Positions 9,044 through 20,300 of a stretch of 64,000 nucleotides of DNA are shown piece after piece. Position 1 is the stretch's first letter. The number at the start of each line of letters is the position of its first letter. Where the stretch lies: assembly GCF_003014755.1 (NCBI RefSeq), contig NZ_PYAW01000003.1, positions 558,001-622,000 on the forward strand, in the 5' to 3' direction. The translations under genes were made by a program, and so were the position numbers. Below the pieces are notes generated by a model that saw only the letters and a list, made by a program, of their open reading frames with translations, was not told the origin of the DNA and searched no databases. The stretch comes from Chitinophaga niastensis (GTDB taxonomy: Bacteria; Bacteroidota; Bacteroidia; Chitinophagales; Chitinophagaceae).

Positions 9044-10096
9044 ATGCTGTACACAGATACTACACCAGGAAGAACGGTGATGATGGAAGGCAGGAACTGC
9101 CTCTTCTTTTCGGGCTTCTCTTACCTCGGGCTGCATCAGCATCCTGCTTTTAAGGCATTGCTGATGACCGGTACCGAAATGTATGGTACGCTGTTCCCTT
9201 CTTCAAGAGCGGGTAACTTACGGTTATCCCTATACGAAGAAATAGAACATGCACTCTGTACCTTGCTGCAGCAACAAGCCGCAATAGTATTTTCTTCCGG
9301 TTACCTCGCTTCACAGGCAGCTATACATTATGCAGTCAACTGCGGACAACTGTTGTACGCACCGGATACACATCCTTCGTTATGGCATCACCTGCCCGCG
9401 CTGCCGTTGCAGGACCGGGAAACCTGGATCAGCCAGACCATAGAAAAAATAAATGATCATCCGGACAACAGCTTTGTGATTGTCAGCGATACCGTAAACC
9501 CGCTTACCAGCACCATCCACCATTTTAACTGGCTGCGGGAGCTGCGTCGCAAAGTACTGGTAGTACTGGACGATTCCCATGGCATCGGTATCCTTGGGCC
9601 GGACGGGCAAGGCAGTATTCACTTCCTGCCTGTCACCGATAACGCACGTTACCTTCTCACTGCCTCTCTGGCAAAGGCTTACAGCCTGGAAGGCGGCGTA
9701 GTGGCCGGTCATGCAGCAGATATCATGGCATTAAAACGAATGCCCTTTTTTTCCGCCAGCACCTCACTCATGCCCGCAAATGCTTATGCATGGCTGCAAT
9801 CCGGCGAGCTGATGCAAAAAATGCGCAGGTTATTGCAACAAAATATAGCTTACCTGCTGCACTTAACAGCAGACACTAAAGTGTATAACCCACATGGGTT
9901 ACCGGTATTTTTGCTGCCGCAATATGATAATACACCATCGCTGGTGAACTATCTCTCAGACAGAGATGTGATCATCTCCAGCTTCGCCTATCCGCAACCT
10001 CACAGTATGCCTGTTAACAGGGCCATTGTATCTGCCTTGCATTTGCAGGAAGACATGACAACGCTGCATCAGTTTTTACAGGAATTTGGGGTATAA
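9044..10096 (+). CDS. PLP-dependent alpha-oxoamine synthase-like enzyme (fold type I)
   Basis: A 350-residue protein related to 8-amino-7-oxononanoate synthase and 2-amino-3-ketobutyrate CoA ligase. These enzymes condense an amino acid with an acyl-CoA using pyridoxal phosphate. Visible motifs are FSGFSYLGL near the N-terminus, SSRAGNLRL, SSGYLASQAAI, the PLP-binding aspartate and histidine DDSHGIGILG, and the Schiff-base lysine Lys211 in TASLAKAYSLEGG. The protein is shorter than typical BioF (about 385 residues). No other biotin gene is nearby, so the amino-acid and acyl substrates are open. Confidence 0.82.
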   Translation: MLYTDTTPGRTVMMEGRNCLFFSGFSYLGLHQHPAFKALLMTGTEMYGTLFPSSRAGNLRLSLYEEIEHALCTLLQQQAAIVFSSGYLASQAAIHYAVNCGQLLYAPDTHPSLWHHLPALPLQDRETWISQTIEKINDHPDNSFVIVSDTVNPLTSTIHHFNWLRELRRKVLVVLDDSHGIGILGPDGQGSIHFLPVTDNARYLLTASLAKAYSLEGGVVAGHAADIMALKRMPFFSASTSLMPANAYAWLQSGELMQKMRRLLQQNIAYLLHLTADTKVYNPHGLPVFLLPQYDNTPSLVNYLSDRDVIISSFAYPQPHSMPVNRAIVSALHLQEDMTTLHQFLQEFGV

Positions 10097-10129
10097 AAAA
10101 GGCCACACAGCTGATTTGCTGTGCGGCCG
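10095..10129 (-). terminator. Terminator of the SusCD operon
   Basis: Read on the minus strand, GGCCGCACAGC and GCTGTGTGGCC form an 11-bp stem with one mismatch around a 6-base loop, followed by six T. The stem abuts the stop codon of the plus-strand PLP-enzyme gene, so it could also affect that transcript. Confidence 0.8.
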
Positions 10130-10151
10130 CTTAACACTAAAATTCAAATTA

Positions 10152-11141
10152 TCAACCAGCTTTCTTCGTTGTCTTCGGCAACCTGATATCTATCAGGTAA
10201 GTTCCTGCTTTCTTGATCTGAAAACCAAAACGGGGGTTTACATTGCAAGGAGCTGAGGGTAAATTTGGAATGCTTTTATCCAGTATAACAAACTGACTGG
10301 GTATACGGTAATAAATGAGGTAACCAAAACCAGGTATCTGTTTTACCGGGAAAGGGGTAATTTCATAATTACACGCCATAGTAGAGTCTGTGTATTCAAC
10401 CGGATGAAATTTTGCATAACTCTCAAAGGTTGGCCGGGTTGTACCACGCTTAATAATCTGGCCGGTTTTGGGATCAAAAGGTGTCCCAAACTGATCTGAG
10501 ATCTTTACAATTACAGATGTACCCGAACCACTTATCCGGGAAATATTAATTTTCAAATCTCCTATGTTACCACTGGTGGTAGTAAAATCCTGGAACCAGG
10601 CACACCCCTGTCCTGTCAGCTCATACAGCGGAGGATCTATCGTTCTTAGCAACCCGATATTCTTATACACTTTTGAGCCGGCTACATTGGTCACCTGTAC
10701 ATCATATTCATAATCTACATCAACAGGAACACTATCTGTAGCAGCATTAAAAACAAACTGACCACTTTCCAGGAACGCAAATGGCTTCATTTTTTTTAAT
10801 ACGCGTTTAGCATTTACCTGTTCAATAGTTGTATCTACATTCGGATCTATCGCAGCAGTGTATACATATACCGGGTATTCCTGGAAAAATTCATCCGCAT
10901 GTTTTTTATTGTCTACTCTTCTGATATCCAGCAGAGTTACCGTCATAGGCTGTGTTGTGCCATCCGCAATCAAAGAAGATGTTTTCTGGAATGGGTTACC
11001 GCGCTCTATTTTAATAGGGCTATCGGGAACATATAATCCATCACTCAAAAAGCCTTCCGTAATTTTCTTACAACCGGTAGCCAGCAACATCACCATCACA
11101 GCAGCACCCAGCATTCTTTTTATGTTATATTTACCTGACAT
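10152..11141 (-). CDS. Sus-operon lipoprotein, DUF5007-like
   Basis: A 329-residue outer-membrane lipoprotein by signal: a hydrophobic stretch then LLATGCKK (Cys about 24). The sequence matches what I recall of the DUF5007 lipoproteins that accompany SusC/SusD/fasciclin genes. The middle contains a beta-rich region with a conserved-looking tryptophan and aromatic segment (GCAWFQDFTTTSG). It is the last gene of a four-gene minus-strand operon (SusC, SusD, fasciclin, this), 31 bases after the fasciclin gene. The probable role is as a surface accessory that helps capture the ligand imported by SusC/D. The ligand is unknown. Confidence 0.75.
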   Translation of the reverse strand: MSGKYNIKRMLGAAVMVMLLATGCKKITEGFLSDGLYVPDSPIKIERGNPFQKTSSLIADGTTQPMTVTLLDIRRVDNKKHADEFFQEYPVYVYTAAIDPNVDTTIEQVNAKRVLKKMKPFAFLESGQFVFNAATDSVPVDVDYEYDVQVTNVAGSKVYKNIGLLRTIDPPLYELTGQGCAWFQDFTTTSGNIGDLKINISRISGSGTSVIVKISDQFGTPFDPKTGQIIKRGTTRPTFESYAKFHPVEYTDSTMACNYEITPFPVKQIPGFGYLIYYRIPSQFVILDKSIPNLPSAPCNVNPRFGFQIKKAGTYLIDIRLPKTTKKAG

Positions 11142-11172
11142 AATACTTTTTTATTTTTTAGTGATGGCATTA

Positions 11173-11847
11173 CTATCTCCAGTAGAAAAAATGATTGTTA
11201 TTCAATACATGCAACACGCCTGTTTTCGTAAGGATCCCAGTTGTCCGACATATATCTTCCTTATCAATATCTGCTTTCGGGAATCCTGGCGGCAAAGGTT
11301 CCGGATCTTTACCGTTAATGATTTTTGTTAAAGACATATAACGTACAGGCTTGTCAAAAATGCCACCGTAATCAGTTGTTTCTCTAAGGCGAACTACAAA
11401 ATCCTGTCCATCGAGGTTTTTGTAGAATGTTGGATCCAACGACAAATCCTCCCTGACAATTTTACCTTTAAACATATAAGCCCTGATAGAATCTCTCAAC
11501 TCAGCAGGGGGAAAACTATCTATTGTGTAGGTAAGATTCTCATTGTTATGAGCTAACTGCAATTGAGATGAACGCGCATCCAACAGTAATTTAATTGAAT
11601 AATTAGTAGATGCAAAAAAAGTAACATCACCGTTGATCTCATCTTTCATGCCCGCTTTGTCTATCAGCATAATGAGCGTATCAAACAGCTTGTTCTGTTT
11701 CAAATAATCGTAAGTAGTCAAATCTGTTTTAGGACTTGTAGCACTCCCACCTATAAAGTGATCATCTTTTTTGCAGGCGGTAACCATAATAGTGGCGAAC
11801 AATAATACCCATCCGCACCTGGTCGTATATAGTTTCAGTTTGTTCAT
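11173..11847 (-). CDS. Fasciclin-domain lipoprotein
   Basis: A 224-residue protein. I place the start at the ATG at 11847, giving MNKLKLYTTRCGWVLLF and a lipobox ending VTACKK; an upstream in-frame extension would put 18 hydrophilic residues ahead of the signal. The mature part is a fasciclin (FAS1) domain: YDYLKQNKLFDTLIMLIDKA, GDVTFFASTNYSIK (the TFFAPTN-like box) and GILTKTGVLHVLNNN at the C-terminus. FAS1 domains mediate adhesion or carbohydrate and protein contacts. The setting after SusD suggests a surface ligand-binding accessory. Confidence 0.85.
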   Translation of the reverse strand: MNKLKLYTTRCGWVLLFATIMVTACKKDDHFIGGSATSPKTDLTTYDYLKQNKLFDTLIMLIDKAGMKDEINGDVTFFASTNYSIKLLLDARSSQLQLAHNNENLTYTIDSFPPAELRDSIRAYMFKGKIVREDLSLDPTFYKNLDGQDFVVRLRETTDYGGIFDKPVRYMSLTKIINGKDPEPLPPGFPKADIDKEDICRTTGILTKTGVLHVLNNNHFFYWR

Positions 11848-11879
11848 GATTCTTTTTTTATTGTTATTAGAAAACGGTG

Positions 11880-13421
11880 TTATTTCACTTTGCCAAGCCA
11901 ATAACTATTTTGAGTAAGCACCGTATTATTCAGGAATAATTTGCGTGCAACCGGCCATTTCCAACCTTCTGCATTATAGCGGGTATCTGTAAATTTGCCA
12001 CCGCTTTCTGTTTTCAGGTAACCTGTGCGCACAAGATCATACCAACGTTGGCCTTCTCCATACAATTCACGGGAGCGCTCACGGAATACTTCATATTTCA
12101 CATCTCCGTTCCCATCAGTATCTGCAGCACCGGCACGCCTTCTCACCTTGTTAATATCACTCAGTGCAGCACCAGCATTTCCCTGATCAGCATAAGCTTC
12201 GGCGCGTAACAGGATTAAATCTGCATAACGCAGCAGGATGATATTAGCATCTACAGCAGCACCAGTATTATTACCAGGGTTTTTATAATAAATGTTTTGT
12301 GCATTAGGACCCGCAAATTTGCACAGTATATGTTTTGTTATATTAGTTTCTTTTAACCCATAGAAAAAGTAGTTTAAACGCAGATCGGTACTATCGTCAT
12401 AAATATCATTCATCAGGTCTGTGTTAAGAATAGCCGGCGACCCGCTTTTCTTAATAATAAGGGGATCCTGGAGAATATTATAGTAATATCCATCTTCTGT
12501 CTGTTGTTCAATGGTAGACACCTGCATGTTCAACTCAAATATTCCCTCGCTTGTTTTTCCATGGAATATGCTGGGATAATTCGTAGCCGGTAACAGCTGA
12601 TATTGACCACTGCTTTCAAGAGTATCTACAGCAGCAATAGCGTTGCTGAGATAAGCCGGATTACTTCCCTTTGTCAGGAAATTTTGCCACATGTAAATAT
12701 GTGCCAGCAAGGCATAGGCAGCTCCCTTATTTGCTCTCACCGCTACTTCCGCACCCTTTTTATTAGTCCAGGGCAACAAGTTAATGGCTTGTTTCAGGTC
12801 ATTAACACAACTATCCAACACCATTTTTTCATTGGTACGCGGTACATTTTTAGCATGTGCCGGATCAGCATCATACTGGTTTATCAGCGGTACATCTCCC
12901 CATATCCTCGTCATATAAAAATAAGTGTAGGCACGCAGAAATAAGGCTTCCCCTAAAAACCTGTTACGTGTTGGCGTAGGTGTTTCTGTAAACTGATTAT
13001 CTGGTATTTTAGGTACGTTATATAAGATGATATTACTTTGGGTAATTATTTTATAGTAAGGTGTCCAGTCTGCTAAAGGATCCAGGTAATCTCCCAGAAA
13101 ATCAGCAGTGGCCATACTATTACCGCCATTTACCAGAAAACTGAGGTCATACTGATTAAACACTGAAAACTCATAGGCAGGAAGACTACCATAAGCAAAA
13201 TTCGACATGTAGCCGCCAAAGGCGGTATTGGTAGTTAGCGCATTTCTCAGCAATGCGTAGTTGCCGGCAATACCTTGTTCCGCATCACGCTGATTTTGCC
13301 AGAATACACTATTGTAAGGAGAATTGATAGGCTGCTGCTCCAACAGTTTTTTACAGGATACAAAAGGAGACAATAGCATGCCTGCAACCGCCACGGTGAA
13401 TATATTTTTAAGACAATTCAT
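11880..13421 (-). CDS. RagB/SusD family nutrient-uptake lipoprotein
   Basis: A SusD-like surface lipoprotein that forms a lid on the SusC barrel and binds the substrate. It has 513 residues with the lipobox SPFVSCKK. TPR-like helices are visible (FLGEALFLRAYTYFYMTRIW, the hallmark of SusD; NKGAAYALLAHIYMWQNF). The C-terminal signature is RYADLILLRAEAYADQGN followed by INKVRRRAG and ERSRELYGEGQRWYDLVRTG. It lies 18 bases after SusC. The imported glycan or peptide cannot be told from the sequence, since no glycoside hydrolase is nearby. Confidence 0.95.
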   Translation of the reverse strand: MNCLKNIFTVAVAGMLLSPFVSCKKLLEQQPINSPYNSVFWQNQRDAEQGIAGNYALLRNALTTNTAFGGYMSNFAYGSLPAYEFSVFNQYDLSFLVNGGNSMATADFLGDYLDPLADWTPYYKIITQSNIILYNVPKIPDNQFTETPTPTRNRFLGEALFLRAYTYFYMTRIWGDVPLINQYDADPAHAKNVPRTNEKMVLDSCVNDLKQAINLLPWTNKKGAEVAVRANKGAAYALLAHIYMWQNFLTKGSNPAYLSNAIAAVDTLESSGQYQLLPATNYPSIFHGKTSEGIFELNMQVSTIEQQTEDGYYYNILQDPLIIKKSGSPAILNTDLMNDIYDDSTDLRLNYFFYGLKETNITKHILCKFAGPNAQNIYYKNPGNNTGAAVDANIILLRYADLILLRAEAYADQGNAGAALSDINKVRRRAGAADTDGNGDVKYEVFRERSRELYGEGQRWYDLVRTGYLKTESGGKFTDTRYNAEGWKWPVARKLFLNNTVLTQNSYWLGKVK

Positions 13422-13439
13422 ATCTACTTCTTTTAAAAA

Positions 13440-16400
13440 TTAAAAACCAACATTTACACCCAAAGTGAATTTCCGTGGTATTGGATAACCTCCACCGGTA
13501 TAAGTTCCCCTTTCATCCACTGCTTCTGCATCCGGAACATTTGCTTTCTGGAACATTTTCACGTTATCTATCACACCATATACCTGCAGATTGCGCATTT
13601 TAATACGATCCAGGAATTTGCGGTTGAAAGTGTAAGACAGGTTTAAATATTTAATACGGGCATAACTGCCATTTTCAACAAATGCAGTAGAGAAAGGCAG
13701 GTACTGATAATAATAGCCAGGCGCATAAGGAAGCAGTTCAGAATATTTGGCATTATCACCCGGTTTGTGCCAGGTATCCACACTGGCAGGATCTATGCCA
13801 GCAATAGTTGCATAGTCGTTACGCAAACCCGTCAGCTTGTCGGACATATATTTGTTATAAATTTCACGACCCAGCAGGAAGGTGACGAATACTTCCAGGC
13901 TCACACCTTTGTACGAAAAAGTATTGGTGAATCCACCGGTAACACGCGGATTAGGATTACCACCCGCTACCTTATCATTCCAATCCCACACATCATAGTC
14001 ATGGTTCTGATCTGTCCAGTTAAAATCACCTGCCTGTACAGTATGATTGCCATTCCAGTAAGTCATTTTTTCACCGGTATAGGGATTGAATGGAATATCT
14101 TTCTCTGTTTTATATACACCATTGCTCTTGATCATATAAAATTCATTGATCGGACGACCCTTTGTCAGGATATAGGTAATTCCAAGGTTATCATCAGACA
14201 CAACAAGATCACGGTTACCATTAGGCAGCGCAGTGATCTGATTTTTGTTGAACGAAAGTATCAGGCGGCTATTCCACTGGAAAGCACTGGTAGGTGCCAG
14301 TATACGTCCCATAACAGTAAACTCGATACCTGTATTCCGCAATCCTACAGAGTTGGTATTTACTTTATTGTAACCACTGGTGGACGGTAACAGGAGATCA
14401 AACAGCGTTTTGGTTTTACCACGGTTGTAAGCGTCAACAGTAGCAGATAAACGACCATTGAAAAAACCTGCATCAAAACCAATGTTTGACTGGATAGATT
14501 GTTCCCATGTTAAACCTTTCTGGGCAACACCACCACTGAAGTTAGGCGTTACTGCATTCACCCCATTATAAGTGCCGGCAGAGGAACCACCATAAGAACC
14601 CTGGTTAATGCTGTAATTATTATAAGGAAGGTAATATCCCCCTGGTAAGCTACCGGTTACACCATAACTACCACGGATCTTAAACATATCCACTATATGC
14701 TTGAACGGTGCTGCAAATGGTTCGTCCAATATATTCCAACCGGCAGATACAGACGGGAAGTAACCCCAACGGCTGTCACTACCAAAACGGGAGGAAGCAT
14801 CTGCACGCCATGCAAACGACAACAGGTATTTTTCTTTATAGTCGTAGTTGACACGTGCAAAGAATGATAACATACCGGCAGACTCATAATTGGAACCGGA
14901 AATAAGCGTACCATTGGCATCTTTCTGCACAAGATAATTCAGGTCATATCCCTGTACTACCTTCACATTATCATTGGTAATAGCGCCACTACCAATACCA
15001 GTATATTCGTTTTTAACATTATTGATCGTATTCCCTAATAACACATTTAAGTGATGATCTTTATTAGCAACGTCCGTTGTAAAATTCAACGTGTTATCCA
15101 CGTTCATATTCTCATAGCGGCTCTTACTGCTTTGTGCATAAGACAACCCAACTATATTCAACTCACCTGGTCTGAAAATGTCACGTGAGTTGATACTGGA
15201 TTGAACTGATCCGATAGAGGCAAAATGAAGTTTTGGTGTAAAATCATAATTCAATGTAATGCTCGCGGTAATATCATCGTTCAGGTTTTTATCCCGACCG
15301 GAAGTCAAATCACCGGTATAATTTTTCTTCTCTAAATCAGATATATTAAACAGAGAGGAAAGATATTGTCCATTCTGCAACGGGATCACATCTTCACCAG
15401 GAAACTGGCCACGGCCACGGGATCTGTCACCGCGACTTAAACGGAAAAGCGCATCCACATTAAATTTAGACGTCAACTTCATACCCATTACAGCAGAAAC
15501 AGTATAACGCTTAAAGCCGGTGCCTTTAATAATACCATCTTCGTTATAGTAGTTACCACTGATGCGGTAATTGGTAGCTTCATTTGCTCCGGAAACAGAC
15601 AAGTCATAGTTCTGCACAATACCATTCTGATAAAATAAATCCTGCCAGTCGGTAGCGCCACTAAAAGACGGATTCAAACTATCCGTTAACAGCATAGGAA
15701 TAGCTGACCTCTTTAAATCATAACCCAGATGGTTTTCGAGGTAGTTCATTTTAAACTGCCGCTCTTCGGCTCCACCATATACTTTTTCCAGCTTTGGTTT
15801 CATGGTTTTACCAGCATAGCTCGAAAAATTCACCTGTGGTTTACCTGACTTACCACGTTTTGTTTTCACAATGATTACGCCGTTGGCGCCACGTGAACCG
15901 TAGATAGCAGCAGCAGAAGCATCCTTCAGAATGTCGATGGACTCAATATCATTCGGATTCAAGCCAGCAATATAGTTGGTACCGGTGTTATCAAATTGGG
16001 CCGCATCATCCAGTGAAATAGGAATACCGTCAATTACAAATAAGGGAGAGCTTAATGCGCGTGAATTATCTATAGAGCGACTGATAGAAGTATTACCACG
16101 TACCACAAACGAACCGCGTACACCCGGCTCACCGGTAAAATTCTGAACATTCAAACCAGCAGCACGACCTTGTAACAACTGATCAAAACTTGGTGAAGGC
16201 AGATTTTCTATCTCTTTCCCTTTCACGCTGGACACAGCTGCTGTTACCGTTTTGCGCTTTACTTCCTGGTAACCGATTATCACCACATCTTTCAGACTTT
16301 TCGGATCCGGGTTCAATGAAATATTGTACACCTCTTTATCAGACAGCTGCAATGTTTTTGTTTCAAAACCGATAAATGAAATGGTAAGCTGATGAGCAGT

Positions 16401-16595
16401 ACCTTTTAATGTAAGGCTAAATTTACCATCAGGATTAGTAGCTACCCCATTATTGGTACCTACTTCCTTTATAGATACTCCCGGTAATGCTACCCCCTTG
16501 TCATCTCTGATGGTACCGGAAATTTTTCGCTCCTGGGCCCATACCTGCAGGCATAGCAATCCCATTAGCGCTAATAATAGCAACTTTTTGTGCAT
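13440..16595 (-). CDS. SusC/RagA family TonB-linked outer-membrane transporter
   Basis: A 1,051-residue TonB-dependent channel. In order: signal peptide 1-20, carboxypeptidase-like regulatory domain about 22-105 (ISGTIRDDKGVALPGVSI), plug domain about 115-225 with DQLLQGRAAGLNVQ and the SusC signature DASAAAIYGSRGANGVII, then the 22-strand barrel to the C-terminal aromatic end (FTLGVNVGF). It couples uptake across the outer membrane to TonB and the proton-motive force. It is the first gene of a four-gene operon with a long upstream leader. No ECF sigma or anti-sigma pair is adjacent, so the transporter is unlikely to be of the sigma-coupled type unless the regulator lies elsewhere. Confidence 0.96.
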   Translation of the reverse strand: MHKKLLLLALMGLLCLQVWAQERKISGTIRDDKGVALPGVSIKEVGTNNGVATNPDGKFSLTLKGTAHQLTISFIGFETKTLQLSDKEVYNISLNPDPKSLKDVVIIGYQEVKRKTVTAAVSSVKGKEIENLPSPSFDQLLQGRAAGLNVQNFTGEPGVRGSFVVRGNTSISRSIDNSRALSSPLFVIDGIPISLDDAAQFDNTGTNYIAGLNPNDIESIDILKDASAAAIYGSRGANGVIIVKTKRGKSGKPQVNFSSYAGKTMKPKLEKVYGGAEERQFKMNYLENHLGYDLKRSAIPMLLTDSLNPSFSGATDWQDLFYQNGIVQNYDLSVSGANEATNYRISGNYYNEDGIIKGTGFKRYTVSAVMGMKLTSKFNVDALFRLSRGDRSRGRGQFPGEDVIPLQNGQYLSSLFNISDLEKKNYTGDLTSGRDKNLNDDITASITLNYDFTPKLHFASIGSVQSSINSRDIFRPGELNIVGLSYAQSSKSRYENMNVDNTLNFTTDVANKDHHLNVLLGNTINNVKNEYTGIGSGAITNDNVKVVQGYDLNYLVQKDANGTLISGSNYESAGMLSFFARVNYDYKEKYLLSFAWRADASSRFGSDSRWGYFPSVSAGWNILDEPFAAPFKHIVDMFKIRGSYGVTGSLPGGYYLPYNNYSINQGSYGGSSAGTYNGVNAVTPNFSGGVAQKGLTWEQSIQSNIGFDAGFFNGRLSATVDAYNRGKTKTLFDLLLPSTSGYNKVNTNSVGLRNTGIEFTVMGRILAPTSAFQWNSRLILSFNKNQITALPNGNRDLVVSDDNLGITYILTKGRPINEFYMIKSNGVYKTEKDIPFNPYTGEKMTYWNGNHTVQAGDFNWTDQNHDYDVWDWNDKVAGGNPNPRVTGGFTNTFSYKGVSLEVFVTFLLGREIYNKYMSDKLTGLRNDYATIAGIDPASVDTWHKPGDNAKYSELLPYAPGYYYQYLPFSTAFVENGSYARIKYLNLSYTFNRKFLDRIKMRNLQVYGVIDNVKMFQKANVPDAEAVDERGTYTGGGYPIPRKFTLGVNVGF

Positions 16596-17369
16596 AGATT
16601 CTGGTTTAATAAACTACTTCGGAATTATTGGAATTGGTTGATTGGATTTAAATGATGCTCACTGTTTGTACTCACTGATTCTTTGAATAATTGTTTCAAT
16701 GTTAAAGTAAAATGATTGTTCCTGTTTTGTGTGTAGCTGCCCGTTTAATAAACTATGTCGGAAAACTTGGATGGTTGATTAAATTATAAAGATGTTTACT
16801 GTTTTATGCCCACTATTATGTTCACTATTTTATATTCACTGATTTTCGGCTGATTATTCACTGTTGACATAAATGATTGTCCACTATTTATGCATTATCA
16901 GAGTGGAAATTATAAATGTTAATGTTTTCCTAATAACACAATAATAAGTTGTGACTTTAATATGACAATATGCATTTTAACAAATATAATGTAATTGTAG
17001 TTCTATAAAAAAATAATAATCAACTATTTATGTTTAAAAAGATAAGAATTAATCAATTACTCCTTATTTTTACATTAAAATCATATTATAAAATGATAAA
17101 TTAACATCAATATCATAAACTATTCAAGACAATCTCATGATGGTATTAAACTTATCCAGTAGCTATATTACACTAAAATACCCGGTTTCAGCCCATAAAT
17201 TACCCCGCTGCAAACAACAGCTTTGCTCTCCTACTCACCCCAACCCATATACGAAATAACTATTCGCTCTTTACAAATGCCTTTATGATACCGCTCATTT
17301 GTCCCAAAATAATCTAATTTGTTATTTACTATCCAGTTAATGACATGGACTGACAACTATTAATTATTT
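16596..17369. promoter_or_regulatory. AT-rich 774-base leader between SusC (left) and TamB (right)
   Basis: No convincing gene is present. The SusC-proximal part holds an imperfect direct repeat at 16605-16680 and 16744-16815 (both begin TTTAATAAACTA and continue through TGGTTGATT to a ...TTACTGTTT-like end), and repeated CACTATT/CACTGATT words. The rest is very AT-rich (16,900-17,150). The divergent promoters of SusC and TamB must lie here. A TATTTTTG (-7-like) occurs at 17365-17372. Confidence 0.6.
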
Positions 17370-20300
17370 TTGCCGGATAAACTTTGCCGCCTGAAAAAAG
17401 TAAGGAAAATATTATCAGTTGTGTTACTGTGTTTGTTAGGCCTCATCATTTTGATAGGGATACTGGTAAACATCCCTGTGGTACAGAATTTCCTCGTGCA
17501 TGAGGTCACCAGCCGCCTGTCGGAGCGGCTGAAAACACGCGTGGAAATTGACCATGTAAGCCTCCGGTTGTTTAACAGCATGCAGCTGGAAGGTGCACTG
17601 ATAGAAGATAAACATAAAGATACGCTCCTGTACGCAGGCAAATTACAGCTACGCATCACCGACTGGTTCTTTTTTCAGGATAAACCAGTGATCAAATTCA
17701 TAGGCCTCGACAATGCACAGATCAACCTGCACCGCTCCAGCACTGATTCTGTCTGGAACTTCCATTTCCTGGAAGAAGCCTTTGGATCATCCAAACCCGA
17801 TACCAGCCAACAACCAGCCAAAACCATTGCGCTCGACCTGAAAAAAATTGACCTCCGCAATATCCAGGTGAAACAGGTGGATGCCTGGGTAGGAGAAGAT
17901 ATGCGGGCATCTGCCAAACGCATTTATATCGACGCTAAAAACCTGGACCTGGAGAAACATAATATAGATGTGCAGGAACTGTTGCTGGATCAACCAGCTT
18001 TTATTATCAGCAGCTACGCATCCTCTCCGCTCCGGCACAAACGCCCACCCACCGGCAACAGCAATCCGCTGCCCGATACCGGTGCGGCACACCAGCTCCG
18101 CTGGAACGGCGCCAACTGGAAGTTACTGGTAAAAGAACTGACTATTAAAAACGGAATGTTTGGTGTAGATAACCCCGACGACACTACGAAAATAGTACCC
18201 GGCTACTTTGCACCACATCACATCCGCTTCAACGAAATCAATCTCTCTCTTACTAATACCAGTCTCATAAAAGACAGTGTGATAGGAGATCTTAGCCTCA
18301 GTACCAAAGAACGCTCCGGCTTTGAAGTGAAAAAACTTACCAGCAGATTTAAGATGTCGCCCGTGGAAATGGAGTTTTCCAGGCTGAACCTGGAAACAAA
18401 CCGCAGCCATATCGGCGACTATTACACCATGCAATACGGAGATATCAGCGATATGAGCGACTACATCAACGATGTGTTTATGCAGGCCCGCTTCAAAAAC
18501 TGCAGGCTCTCCTCCGATGACATTGCCTTCTTTGCCCCACCCCTCGCTACCTGGAAAAAAGAAATTACTCTCACAGGTAAAGCCCGCGGACCAGTGAGCA
18601 ACCTGAAAGCATCAGAAATAGAACTGCAGGCAGGTAATACCACCCGCTTAAAAGGTTCCCTCGAAATGCGCGGTCTGCCTGATATCTACCAAACATTCAT
18701 CGACTTCCACTTAGAAGAACTGGTTACTACCGGTAAAGATGTAATGCAGATCATGCCCATTGTAAAAGATGTGAATGCCGTTCGCATAGACCGCCTCACT
18801 GCTATCCGCTTCCAGGGAAGTTATACCGGTTTTGTGAATGACTTTGTGGCCTATGGCCAGTTCCAGACCAATCTCGGCAAACTGAACTCGGATCTGAACT
18901 TCAAAACAAGTCGCGATGTGCCCGTATACTCCGGGAGCTTAACCGCTACCAACTTCGATATAGGCAGTCTCTTTGATAACAGCAACCTCGCTACCATTTC
19001 ACTCGATGCTAAAGTAGATGGCGCCGGCTTCAACTTCAAAACGCTGAAAGCCAGTGTAGATGCAGATATAAAAGAGATATCACTTTTTGGATACAACTAT
19101 CAGCACATCAAAACAAAAGGTGAAATGAGCCGTAAGTTTTTCAACGGCTCCTTAACTGCTAATGATCCTAACCTGGATATGGACTTTGCCGGTACCATCG
19201 ATTTCAATGAAGCCCTGCCAGTATTCAATTTTAATTCGGAGATCCGCAAAAGTGATCTCAAAGCCCTGCATATCACTCAGGATTCTGTTACGCTGCAAGC
19301 CAAGCTGGACCTGAACTTTGCAGGTAGCACCATCGATAACTTTGATGGTGTGGCACGTATGTACGAGGTATCTGTATTTAAAGATAACCGCCGCCTGGAG
19401 TTCGACTCCCTCAACGTGTCTACCCATATACAGGATAATATTAAAGTACTGGAATTTGCCGGCAGTGAAATAAGCGGATATGTAAAAGGAGACTATAGTT
19501 TCCTGCAATTACCGGATGCTTTCCACCTGTTGTTATATAAATATTATCCCAGCTTTTTCAGCGCACCGCAAAATCCCAATATCAATCAGAATTTCAGCTT
19601 CGCCTTCCGGTTCGGAGATGTGGACAAACTGCTGAAAGGCTTTACCAAACAGTTTTCCGGCTTCAGTCAGACAAAGGTAGACGGGGCACTCAATACGATG
19701 AACGGAGGCAACCTCGCCCTAAACATCCTCATACCGGAGGCCGCTTATCTCAACTACCATGTTCAGAACCTACAGGTAAAAGGGAATGGCAACTTTAACA
19801 AAGTAAACATCAGCACCAGCATAGGCAAGGTACTGTCCGGGAAAAATGTGGTCCTGGAAAACCCACTGATACTGGCCAGTTCCGGGCATGATACCTCTTT
19901 CATAAAAGTAGATCTACAGGCAGAAGACACCTCTTCACTCGATGGTTTTTATGCCCGGGTGATCACGGTACAGGATGGCCTGAAAATCAATTTTCTGAAT
20001 AGTGCCTTCACCGTAAACGAGCGGCAGTGGAACGTTACACCCGGTAATGAAATTTACTGGAGCAAACATTTCCTGACAGTGAAAAACCTGCGCGTTACCC
20101 GTAATGACCAAAGTATTACGGTGGAAACGAATGAATATAATCCGGATGAATCCAAATTTATTGTTACACTCAAAAACCTCAACCTCGCAGATGTAATACC
20201 GGCGCAGCTGATATCTACCCGCGTAGAAGGCATCACAGACGGGACTATCCATATTTCGGATCCTACACAAAACCTGGATATCAACACCGCACTGAGAACG

